From positions 957,991 to 1,021,990 of the forward strand of contig NZ_CP050191.1 of the NCBI RefSeq assembly GCF_011745145.1: a DNA stretch of 64,000 bases, in the 5' to 3' direction. The notes beneath the pieces are model-generated. The model ran no database searches, was not told where the DNA came from, and was given only the letters and a program-made list of their open reading frames with translations. The stretch comes from Mycobacterium sp. DL440 (GTDB taxonomy: Bacteria > Actinomycetota > Actinomycetes > Mycobacteriales > Mycobacteriaceae). Shown here piece after piece: positions 27,111 through 34,811 of this stretch. A program made the translations under genes and the position numbers. The first letter of the stretch is position 1. Each line of letters starts with the position of its first letter.

Positions 27111-28148
27111 GTGACCTACGACCCGGGACGTCGCGGGGGTGGCCGTGTCCCGGCGCTGCGCAACGAGTGGCGGGAGCCGCTCCGCGCTCAGCGAGATCCG
27201 ATTGCCTCCGATTCAGGCCGAGCCAGATCCAATCGCGACGACCATCAGCAGTGGCGTAAGCAGACGTGGATCGGCCGCTTCGTGTCCACTTACGGCTGGC
27301 GCGCGTATGCGTTGCCGGTGCTCATCGTGCTGACCGTGGTGGTGATGTACCAGACCGTCACTGGCACGAGCGTCTCGCAGTCCGCCCAGGAGGAGGAGGG
27401 CCCGGTGCAGGGCCCGCCCACCATCGATGTGGCCAGCACCGCGATCATCGGCGCGCCGCCCAAAGGCCTGACCCGGTTCGACGCGAACCTGCCGACCGGG
27501 ATCCTGCCGGCAGGCGGCCAGTTCACCGAGGCCGGGACCCGGACCTGGCGGATCGTGCCGGGGGCCGCTCCCAAGATCGGTGAGGGCACCACGAAGTCGT
27601 TCACCTACACCGTCGAGGTCGAGGACGGTGTGGACACCACTTCGTTCGGGGGTGACGAAGGTTTCGGCCGGATGGTCAGCGAGACCCTGGCCAATCCGAA
27701 GAGTTGGACGCACAACGGGTTGTTCGCCTTCACCCGGGTGGATGAGACCAGCGGTGTCGAACCCGATTTCCGGGTTTCGCTGACGTCCCCGATGACGGTC
27801 CGGGAGGGCTGTGGTTACGACATCGAGCTGGAATCGTCGTGCTACAACCCGTCGTACGAAGGGCATCAGCCCCGGGTCTTCGTCAACGAGGCCCGCTGGG
27901 TGCGCGGTGCGGTGCCGTTCCAGGGGGACATCGGCTCCTACCGCCAGTACCTGATCAACCATGAGGTTGGTCACGCCATCGGCTACCAGCGGCACGAGGC
28001 CTGTGAAGCCAACGGAAAACTGGCGCCGATCATGATGCAGCAGACGTTCTCCACCGCGAACGACGACGCCGCCAAGTTCGACCCCGGAACGGTCAAGGCT
28101 GACGGTCTGACCTGCAAATTCAACCCCTGGCCGTACCCGATCGCCTGA
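27111..28148 (+). CDS. DUF3152 metalloprotease-like membrane protein
   Basis: A 345-residue protein with an N-terminal cytoplasmic basic region, one membrane anchor (about residues 65-82) and an extracytoplasmic DUF3152 domain. A zinc motif H284-E-V-G-H288-x2-G291-x3-H295 resembles a metzincin site with one extra residue, and cysteines C230, C242, C296 and C340 could form disulfides. Peptidase action is inferred from the motif. It corresponds to Rv3207c and precedes moeZ by 173 bases. Confidence 0.82.
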   Translation: MTYDPGRRGGGRVPALRNEWREPLRAQRDPIASDSGRARSNRDDHQQWRKQTWIGRFVSTYGWRAYALPVLIVLTVVVMYQTVTGTSVSQSAQEEEGPVQGPPTIDVASTAIIGAPPKGLTRFDANLPTGILPAGGQFTEAGTRTWRIVPGAAPKIGEGTTKSFTYTVEVEDGVDTTSFGGDEGFGRMVSETLANPKSWTHNGLFAFTRVDETSGVEPDFRVSLTSPMTVREGCGYDIELESSCYNPSYEGHQPRVFVNEARWVRGAVPFQGDIGSYRQYLINHEVGHAIGYQRHEACEANGKLAPIMMQQTFSTANDDAAKFDPGTVKADGLTCKFNPWPYPIA

Positions 28149-28240
28149 CCGCCGCCACCGTTGCGGAGTTCGCCGGGTCGCGCGGGCATCGAGATCCGTA
28201 GCGGATGCGTGGTGCGCATGATCGCGGTGGCCGGAGCACG

Positions 28241-28266
28241 GGAAGCATCGGCACCGGATTACCGTT
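28241..28266 (+). promoter_or_regulatory. Possible SigH-type promoter of moeZ
   Basis: GGAAG at 28241-28245, an 18-base spacer, then GTT at 28264-28266. This equals the SigH/SigR spacing GGAAY-N18-GTT with one mismatch in the -35 element. It stands 56 bases before the moeZ GTG. Sulfur-transfer genes are known SigH/SigR targets, so the call is plausible but rests on a short motif. Confidence 0.35.
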
Positions 28267-28321
28267 GTGGGTACGAGCAGCTGGGACGATGAACTGCCCA
28301 GGAAAACTGAGGAGACATACG

Positions 28322-29512
28322 GTGTCCGCGAATTTGGACGTGTCGTTACCGCCGTTGGTCGAGCCGGCCGCCGAGCTGACGCGTGAAGAGGTGACGCGCT
28401 ACAGCCGGCACCTGATCATTCCGGACGTCGGCGTGATCGGGCAGAAGCGGCTGAAGAACGCCAAGGTGCTGGTGATCGGGGCCGGTGGGCTCGGCTCACC
28501 GACGCTGCTGTACCTGGCCGCGGCCGGGGTGGGCACCATCGGCATCGTCGAGTTCGACGTGGTCGACGAGTCCAACCTGCAGCGGCAGATCATCCATGGC
28601 CAGTCCGACATCGGGAAGTCCAAGGCGCAGAGCGCCAAGGAGTCGATCGTCGAGATCAACCCGCTGGTGACGGTGAATCTGCATGAGTTCCGGTTGGAGC
28701 CCGACAATGCAGTGGAGCTGTTCAGCCAGTACGACCTGATTCTGGACGGCACCGACAACTTCGCCACCCGGTACCTGGTCAACGATGCCGCGGTGCTGGC
28801 CGGCAAGCCATACGTGTGGGGTTCGATCTACCGGTTCGAAGGCCAGGTGTCGGTGTTCTGGGAGGACGCCCCCGACGGCTTGGGGCTGAACTACCGCGAC
28901 CTCTATCCCGAGCCGCCGCCACCGGGCATGGTGCCCTCGTGCGCCGAAGGCGGGGTGCTGGGCATCCTGTGTGCGTCGATCGCGTCGGTGATGGGTACCG
29001 AGGCAATCAAGCTCATCACCGGCATCGGTGAGGCCCTGCTCGGCCGGTTGATGGTCTACGACGCACTGGACATGACTTACCGCACCATCCGAATCCGCAA
29101 GGACCCGGCGACTCCCAAGATCACCGAGTTGATCGATTACGAGGCGTTCTGCGGCGTGGTGTCGGATGCTGCCGCCGAGGCCGCTGCCGGCTCGACGGTC
29201 ACCCCGCTGGAGCTCAAGGAGCTCATCGACTCTGGGAAACCGTTGGCGCTGATCGATGTCCGCGAGCCCGTCGAGTGGGATATCAATCACATCGAGGGCG
29301 CCGAGCTCATCCCGAAGCCGACGTTCGAATCGGGCGACGCATTGGCCAAGCTCCCGGTGGACCGCACACCGGTGCTGTACTGCAAGACCGGAATACGTTC
29401 CGCTGAGGTGCTCGCCATCGTCAAGAAGGCCGGTTTTTCCGACGCGATGCATCTGCAGGGCGGAATTGTGGCCTGGGCCAAGCAACTCGAGCCCGACATG
29501 GTGATGTACTGA
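28322..29512 (+). CDS. moeZ: Adenylyltransferase/sulfurtransferase MoeZ
   Basis: A 396-residue fusion of an E1-like ThiF/MoeB domain (about 20-270) and a C-terminal rhodanese domain (about 295-396). The nucleotide loop is V-I-G-A-G-G-L-G-S-P, followed by N-L-Q-R-Q and D-G-T-D-N-F-A-T-R. The rhodanese active cysteine lies in Y-C-K-T-G-I-R-S. MoeZ adenylates and thiolates small ubiquitin-like sulfur carriers such as CysO and MoaD. The CxxC zinc pairs of classic MoeB seem absent. The GTG at 28322 follows GAGGAGACATAC. Confidence 0.93.
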   Translation: MSANLDVSLPPLVEPAAELTREEVTRYSRHLIIPDVGVIGQKRLKNAKVLVIGAGGLGSPTLLYLAAAGVGTIGIVEFDVVDESNLQRQIIHGQSDIGKSKAQSAKESIVEINPLVTVNLHEFRLEPDNAVELFSQYDLILDGTDNFATRYLVNDAAVLAGKPYVWGSIYRFEGQVSVFWEDAPDGLGLNYRDLYPEPPPPGMVPSCAEGGVLGILCASIASVMGTEAIKLITGIGEALLGRLMVYDALDMTYRTIRIRKDPATPKITELIDYEAFCGVVSDAAAEAAAGSTVTPLELKELIDSGKPLALIDVREPVEWDINHIEGAELIPKPTFESGDALAKLPVDRTPVLYCKTGIRSAEVLAIVKKAGFSDAMHLQGGIVAWAKQLEPDMVMY

Positions 29513-29548
29513 CGGCTGGTTTGCCGGTCAACACCTTAGGCTGAGGTT

Positions 29549-30403
29549 GTGAGTGTGGAACGGCCGCCGGAACATGTGCTGGCGGCGTTCGGCCTGTCCG
29601 GGGTGCGCCCGGTACCGCTCGGCTCAGGCTGGGAGGGTGGCTGGCGCTGCGGCGAAGTGGTGATGTCGATGGTGCCCGAGCACGCCCGTGCGGCGTGGTC
29701 GGCCAAGGTTCGGGAATCGTTGTTCATCGACGGGGTGCGGCTGGCCCGCCCGGTCCGCTCGACGGACGGCCGCTATGTGGTCGCCGGGTGGCGTGCCGAC
29801 ACCTTCGTCGCCGGCACGCCCGAGCCCCGTCACGACGAGGTGGTGTCGGCCGCGGTGCGATTGCACGAGGGCACCGCGAAATTGGAGCGGCCACGCTTCC
29901 TCACCCAGCCGCCAGTCGCGCCATGGGCCGACGTCGACGTGTTCATTGCCGCGGACCGTGCGGCCTGGGAGGACCGGCCGCTGCATTCGTTACCGCCCGG
30001 CGCCAGGGTCTCGCCCGGATCGTCGGATGGCCAGCGCTCGGTCGAGCTGATCAACCAGTTGGCCGGCCTGCGGAGGCCGACCAAGAGCGCCAGTCAACTG
30101 GTCCACGGTGACCTTTACGGCACAGTGCTTTTCGCCGGAACGGCCGCGCCGGGAATCACCGACATCACCCCTTATTGGCGGCCCGCCCCGTGGGCCGCGG
30201 GCGTGGTGGTGATCGATGCGCTGTCCTGGGGCGACGCCGACGACGGATTGGTCGAGCGGTGGCAGTCGCTGCCCGAATGGCCGCAGATGTTGTTGCGGGC
30301 GTTGATGTTCCGCCTGGCCGTACACGCGCTGCACCCGCGATCCACCGCCGCGGCCTTCCCTGGCCTGGCGCGCACCGCCTCGCTGATCCGGCTGATCCTG
30401 TAG
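29549..30403 (+). CDS. TIGR02569-family protein, kinase-like fold
   Basis: A 284-residue actinobacterial protein starting M-S-V-E-R-P-P-E-H-V-L-A-A-F-G. It contains L-V-H-G-D-L-Y-G-T-V-L-F and a later V-V-V-I-D-A-L-S-W-G-D, positions that recall the catalytic loop and metal-binding strand of aminoglycoside phosphotransferase-fold kinases. The usual N after H-G-D is not retained, so activity is uncertain. It corresponds to Rv3205c and follows moeZ by 36 bases. Confidence 0.75.
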   Translation: MSVERPPEHVLAAFGLSGVRPVPLGSGWEGGWRCGEVVMSMVPEHARAAWSAKVRESLFIDGVRLARPVRSTDGRYVVAGWRADTFVAGTPEPRHDEVVSAAVRLHEGTAKLERPRFLTQPPVAPWADVDVFIAADRAAWEDRPLHSLPPGARVSPGSSDGQRSVELINQLAGLRRPTKSASQLVHGDLYGTVLFAGTAAPGITDITPYWRPAPWAAGVVVIDALSWGDADDGLVERWQSLPEWPQMLLRALMFRLAVHALHPRSTAAAFPGLARTASLIRLIL

Positions 30404-30417
30404 CTCTCCCTTGCCCC

Positions 30418-30476
30418 GCGAGCAGACACAAACCTGCCTATTTTCGCGCCGAAATGGGCTGTTTGTGTCTGCTCGC
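30418..30476. repeat. Dispersed palindromic repeat, copy 2
   Basis: Perfect 16-base arms GCGAGCAGACACAAAC and GTTTGTGTCTGCTCGC enclose a centre containing TTTTCGCGCCGAAA. It shares arms with the copy at 10527-10586 and exactly fills the gap between two convergent genes (stops at 30403 and 30478), so it may double as a bidirectional transcript end. Confidence 0.8.
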
Positions 30477-30477
30477 C

Positions 30478-30786
30478 CTAAAACTGGTGGCGGTACTCGG
30501 CCAGGCGTACCCGCCCGTCGACCGCCAGCACCCCCTCGGCACGCAGCCGTTCCAACTGCCGGGTGGCCAAGTGCGGGGCCGGGCGTCCCGATGCCGGGAT
30601 CACCCGGTGCCAGGGCAGGTCCGAGGAATCGGTCCGCATGATCCAACCGACGATCCGTGGACTGGAAAGCTCTGCGGCATCGGCAATGTCGCCGTAGGTG
30701 CAGACATGGCCCGGCGGGACCGCCGCGACCAGCGCCCGCACGGTTTCCACCTGGTCCTCGGTGACCCGGTTCGATCCGCCGGCCAT
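30478..30786 (-). CDS. Alkyltransferase-like (ATL) DNA-damage protein
   Basis: A 102-residue protein of the O6-alkylguanine methyltransferase C-terminal family. The catalytic P-C-H-R is replaced by P58-W59-H60-R61, the hallmark of ATL proteins, which bind O6-alkylguanine and recruit nucleotide excision repair without repairing it. Y31 in T-Y-G-D-I-A is the base-flipping tyrosine. It starts at ATG 30786, 2 bases after lipV. It corresponds to Rv3204. Confidence 0.88.
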   Translation of the reverse strand: MAGGSNRVTEDQVETVRALVAAVPPGHVCTYGDIADAAELSSPRIVGWIMRTDSSDLPWHRVIPASGRPAPHLATRQLERLRAEGVLAVDGRVRLAEYRHQF

Positions 30787-30788
30787 CG

Positions 30789-31562
30789 TCAGCCCAGCTG
30801 TTCCAGGATCAGCTTCGCGGTGTCGGCGGGTTTGGCCTGGGCCACCATGTGATCGCAGTCCCAATCCAGCAGAGTGAAATCCGGGCCGAGTTGCCCACTC
30901 AGCGCGCCGATGAGACCGTCCCGCGCATACGGTGGGCTGGTGCGGGTGGCGCGGACCAGAACCGTGGGAGTGCCCTTGCGCGGCAGCGCAACCGGGCGGG
31001 CCAGCTCGCTCCAATACGACATCATGGCCGGGATGCTGATCCGCCACCCGTAGCGTCCGCGGGGTAGTTCGACGAGGTGTTCGTCGAGGTCACGGTCCAA
31101 CTCATCCGGTGCGACCTCACCCCATGAACCGTTTGCCTTCTCAGCCCGTGCCTCGGCGCGGTCAGGATAGTCGGGCGAGGCCATCATGCTGTCGGCGATC
31201 TCGCGCATCCATTCGCCGTCGAGTTCCACCGCGGGGTCCAACAGCACCAGCCCGCTGACCAGATCCGGATGTGCGGCAGCCAGATTGAGCGCCACCGCAC
31301 CGCCGAACGAATGCCCGGCCACCAGGGTCGGACCGTCCAGCAGCGCGGCCAAGGCCTCGACATTGGCATCGAGTGTCCACGGGGCAGCCCACGATGAGCG
31401 GCCGTGCCCGAGCAGATCGGGGGCGAGCACAGGCACGTCGGGTAGGTGATGCTCGGCCAGTGTTTTCCAGCGTTCACCATGTCCGGTCAACCCGTGGATG
31501 AGCAACAGCCTGGCCGGCTGCGCGGGACCGTAGCGGTAGGCGTTCAACTTCGCGGCTGACAT
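30789..31562 (-). CDS. lipV: Alpha/beta hydrolase LipV-like
   Basis: A 257-residue alpha/beta hydrolase. The oxyanion H-G-L-T-G-H-G is near residue 23, the nucleophile elbow G-H-S85-F-G-G at 83-88, and a catalytic histidine in D-C-D-H-M-V near the end. By synteny it is Rv3203 (lipV), an esterase/lipase. Start ATG 31562 gives M-S-A-A-K-L-N. Only 96 bases separate it from the divergent adnA start. Confidence 0.88.
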   Translation of the reverse strand: MSAAKLNAYRYGPAQPARLLLIHGLTGHGERWKTLAEHHLPDVPVLAPDLLGHGRSSWAAPWTLDANVEALAALLDGPTLVAGHSFGGAVALNLAAAHPDLVSGLVLLDPAVELDGEWMREIADSMMASPDYPDRAEARAEKANGSWGEVAPDELDRDLDEHLVELPRGRYGWRISIPAMMSYWSELARPVALPRKGTPTVLVRATRTSPPYARDGLIGALSGQLGPDFTLLDWDCDHMVAQAKPADTAKLILEQLG

Positions 31563-31658
31563 CCGTTCATGCTGCCAGGAGTCGCAACCGCTACTTGTCT
31601 GGCCCCTCGCTCCAATCCGCTCCGCTACTTGTCGTACCCCTCTGGTGTCATTCCCTCC

Positions 31659-34600
31659 ATGACCACACACCACGTCGAACCGGCACTGGCGGGCACCGAG
31701 CTGCTGGTACCGGGCCGCGGCGGGGTGGTGCGGGTGCTGGGTGGCCCGGGCACAGGCAAGAGCTCGCTGTTGATCAGCACCGCGGTCGACCACATCGAGG
31801 CGGGCACCGATCCCGAGTCGGTGCTGTTGCTGACCGGTTCGGCCAGGTTGCGGGGCGAGGCCAGGGCCGCCATCACCGCGCGGCTGCTCGGGGCGGGGAC
31901 CCACGGCGTGGTGCGGGAGCCGATGGTGCGCACCGTGCATTCCTATGCGTTCGCACTCCTGCGGCTGGCGGCTCAGCGCAACGGTGATCCGCCGCCGCGG
32001 CTGATCACCACCGCCGAACAGGACGGCATCATCCGCGAGCTGTTGGCCGGTGATCTGGAGGATGGTGCCGATTCCCCGGTCGGTTGGCCGGAGCAGCTGT
32101 GGCCGGCGCTGAGCACCGCTGGTTTCGCCACCGAGCTGCGTGATCTGATGGCTCGCTGCACCGAGCGCGGTGTGGATCCGCGTGCCCTGCAGCGGCTGGG
32201 CCGGTCGGCGGGACGCCCGGAATGGTTGGCGGCGGGCCGGTTTGCCCAGGCCTACGAGCAGATCATGCTGTTGCGGTCCGCGGTCGGTATGGCCGCCCCG
32301 CAGGCCACCGTCCCCGCGCTGGGGGCGGCCGAACTCGTCGGTGCGGCGCTGGAGGCGCTCGCGACCGACGCCGATCTGCTGGCCGCCGAGCGGGGGCGGA
32401 TCAGCCTGCTGCTGGTCGACGACGCCCAGCACCTCGACCCGCAGGCCGCGTTGTTGGTGCGGGTGTTGGCGGCCGGGGCGGGGCTGACCGTCATTGCCGG
32501 CGACCCCGACCAGACGGTGTTCTCCTACCGCGGCGCCGATCCGGTGTTGTTGCGCGATCACGGCGGGGACGACGCCCCGGCGATCACCCTCACCCAGTCG
32601 CACCGCTGTGCCCCCGCGGTCGCTTCGGCGATCTCGGGCATCGCGCGCCGACTGCCCGGCGTGGGGGCCGGCCGCGTGCTGGAGGGCAACCCGGAGCGCG
32701 GACAGGGTGAGGTGACCATGCGGTTGGCGGCCACGCCGCATGCCGAGAACGCCTGCATCGCTGACGCTTTGCGTCGTGCTCATCTGGTCGACGGGGTGCC
32801 CTGGTCCGAGATGGCGGTGGTGGTTCGCTCGATTCCGCGGGTGGGCGCGGCGCTGGCGCGGGCATTGAGCGGGGCCGGGGTGCCGGTGCAGGCTGCGGGC
32901 ACTGGCCTGGGGCTGGCGCAGCAGCCTGCGGTCGCAGCCTTGCTGACGGTGTTGGAGGTGACGGCACACCACCTGGACGGTGACAGCGCCGTCAGTCTGC
33001 TCACCGGTCCGATCGGACGCGTTGACCCAGTGACCCTGCGGCAGTTGCGGCGGGCGCTGCGACGTGCCGATGGTTCCACGCCACCAAGGGATTTCACCGA
33101 TCTTCTCGTCTCCGCCATCGATGCGGAGCCGGCCGGACTGTCGGCCGAACACGTCAAGCCGCTGCGCCGGGTGCGGTCGGTCCTGGCCGCCGCCCGCCGC
33201 AGCGAGCGGGACGGCGCCGATCCGCGCTATACCCTGTGGCAGGCCTGGAATGCCTGCCGGTTGCAGCCGCGCTGGCTGGCCGCCAGTGAGCGGGGCGGCA
33301 CCATCGGGGCGCAGGCCGACCGTGACCTGGACGCGATGACTGCGCTGTTCGATGTGGCCGATCAGTATGTGAGCCGCACCGCGGGAGCGTCCTTGCGCGG
33401 GCTGGTCGACCACGTGGCGACATTGGGGTCGTCGATGTCGGCCTCGGATTCCAACCCCAAGCCCGACGCGGTCTCGGTGCTCAGCGCGCACGCCGCACTG
33501 GGCCGGGAGTGGGACTTCGTGGTGATTTCTGGCGTACAGGAAGGGTTGTGGCCCAACACCATTCCCCGGGGAGGCATCCTGGGTACGCAGAATCTGGTGG
33601 ATGTTCTCGACGGGGTGGCCGCCCCGGATGACCGCGTGGTGTCGACCCGGGCGCCCCTGCTCGCCGAGGAACGGCGGCTGTTGATGGCCGCTATGGGCCG
33701 AGCCCGGATCCGGCTGCTGGTGACCGCGGTCGACAGCGACGGTGGGGACGAATCGCTGCTGCCGTCACCGTTCTGCGTCGAACTGGCCGAGGTGGCAACG
33801 GAATCCGTGTTGCTTCCGCCATTGACCGCACCGCGGGTGCTGCTGCCCTCGGCGGTGGTCGGTCGGCTGCGGGCCGTCGTGTGCGCGCCGGAGGGCGCCG
33901 TCGATGACGAGTCCCGGTCCTGTGCGGCAACCCAATTGGCCAGGCTGGCCGCGGCGGGGGTGCCAGGGGCTGATCCTTCGCAATGGCACACCATGACGGC
34001 GTTGTCCACCGAGGAGCCGCTGTGGTCGGAGACCGACGGCGTGCTGCCTGAGGTTGTCTTGTCTCCGTCGACACTGCAGATGCTCACCGACTGCCCGCTG
34101 CGTTGGCTGCTGGAGCGCCACGGCGGCAGTGACGGACGCGACGTGCGTTCGACGGTCGGGTCGTTGCTGCACGCGCTGGTCGCCGATTCCGGCAAGACCG
34201 AGAGCCAGCTGATCAACGACCTGCAAAAGGTCTGGGAAGACTTGCCTTTCGAGGCGAAGTGGTATTCGGACAACGAGTTGTCGCGCCACCGCGAGATGCT
34301 CGAAACCTTCACCCGGTGGCGTGCGGACACCCGGGGCCAGTTGACCGAGGTCGCCGTGGAGATCGATGTCGAGGGCGTGCTCGTCGAGCCCGGGCCCGAC
34401 GGGCCGGGTGTCCGGGTGCGGGGCCGGTTGGATCGTCTCGAGCGGGACCAGGAGGATCGGCTCGTCGTGGTCGACCTCAAGACCGGCAAGAGTCCGGTCA
34501 CCAAGGACGATGCACAGAAGCACGCCCAGCTGGCCACGTATCAGCTTGCGGTGGCCGCGGGATTACTGCCGCACGGGGATCAGCCGGGCGGGGGCCGGTT

Positions 34601-34811
34601 GGTATACCTGGGCAAGGCGGGGGCGGCGGGCGCCACCGAACGCGAACAGGATCCGATGACACCAGACACCCGGGCCGACTGGCTGGGCACGGTCAGCAGC
34701 GCGGCGGCGGCCACCGCCGGGCCGCAGTTCGTGGCCCGCGTCAACGACGGCTGCGCGAACTGCCCGGTGCGTTCGTCGTGCCCGGCCCAGGCTGCCGGGG
34801 ACCGGTCATGA
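31659..34811 (+). CDS. adnA: Helicase-nuclease subunit AdnA
   Basis: A 1050-residue subunit of the mycobacterial AdnAB end-resection motor. The N-terminal UvrD-like ATPase has Walker A G-G-P-G-T-G-K-S-S. The C-terminal RecB-type nuclease has V-V-D-L-K-T-G-K near residues 937-944. Four cysteines, C812, C1032, C1035 and C1041, form the iron-sulfur clasp. The ATG at 31659 is chosen; a GTG 15 bases earlier is possible. Its stop overlaps the adnB start (ATGA). Acts with AdnB to unwind and cut double-strand break ends. Confidence 0.94.
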   Translation: MTTHHVEPALAGTELLVPGRGGVVRVLGGPGTGKSSLLISTAVDHIEAGTDPESVLLLTGSARLRGEARAAITARLLGAGTHGVVREPMVRTVHSYAFALLRLAAQRNGDPPPRLITTAEQDGIIRELLAGDLEDGADSPVGWPEQLWPALSTAGFATELRDLMARCTERGVDPRALQRLGRSAGRPEWLAAGRFAQAYEQIMLLRSAVGMAAPQATVPALGAAELVGAALEALATDADLLAAERGRISLLLVDDAQHLDPQAALLVRVLAAGAGLTVIAGDPDQTVFSYRGADPVLLRDHGGDDAPAITLTQSHRCAPAVASAISGIARRLPGVGAGRVLEGNPERGQGEVTMRLAATPHAENACIADALRRAHLVDGVPWSEMAVVVRSIPRVGAALARALSGAGVPVQAAGTGLGLAQQPAVAALLTVLEVTAHHLDGDSAVSLLTGPIGRVDPVTLRQLRRALRRADGSTPPRDFTDLLVSAIDAEPAGLSAEHVKPLRRVRSVLAAARRSERDGADPRYTLWQAWNACRLQPRWLAASERGGTIGAQADRDLDAMTALFDVADQYVSRTAGASLRGLVDHVATLGSSMSASDSNPKPDAVSVLSAHAALGREWDFVVISGVQEGLWPNTIPRGGILGTQNLVDVLDGVAAPDDRVVSTRAPLLAEERRLLMAAMGRARIRLLVTAVDSDGGDESLLPSPFCVELAEVATESVLLPPLTAPRVLLPSAVVGRLRAVVCAPEGAVDDESRSCAATQLARLAAAGVPGADPSQWHTMTALSTEEPLWSETDGVLPEVVLSPSTLQMLTDCPLRWLLERHGGSDGRDVRSTVGSLLHALVADSGKTESQLINDLQKVWEDLPFEAKWYSDNELSRHREMLETFTRWRADTRGQLTEVAVEIDVEGVLVEPGPDGPGVRVRGRLDRLERDQEDRLVVVDLKTGKSPVTKDDAQKHAQLATYQLAVAAGLLPHGDQPGGGRLVYLGKAGAAGATEREQDPMTPDTRADWLGTVSSAAAATAGPQFVARVNDGCANCPVRSSCPAQAAGDRS

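Noticed and set aside
31563..33491. Upstream extension of the lipV frame on the minus strand
   Set aside because: It runs antisense to adnA; hydrolase similarity begins only at the ATG at 31562.
34259..34807. Upstream extension of the adnB frame
   Set aside because: It lies wholly inside adnA in another frame and is Arg/Gly-rich; the ATGA junction at 34808 is the natural start.
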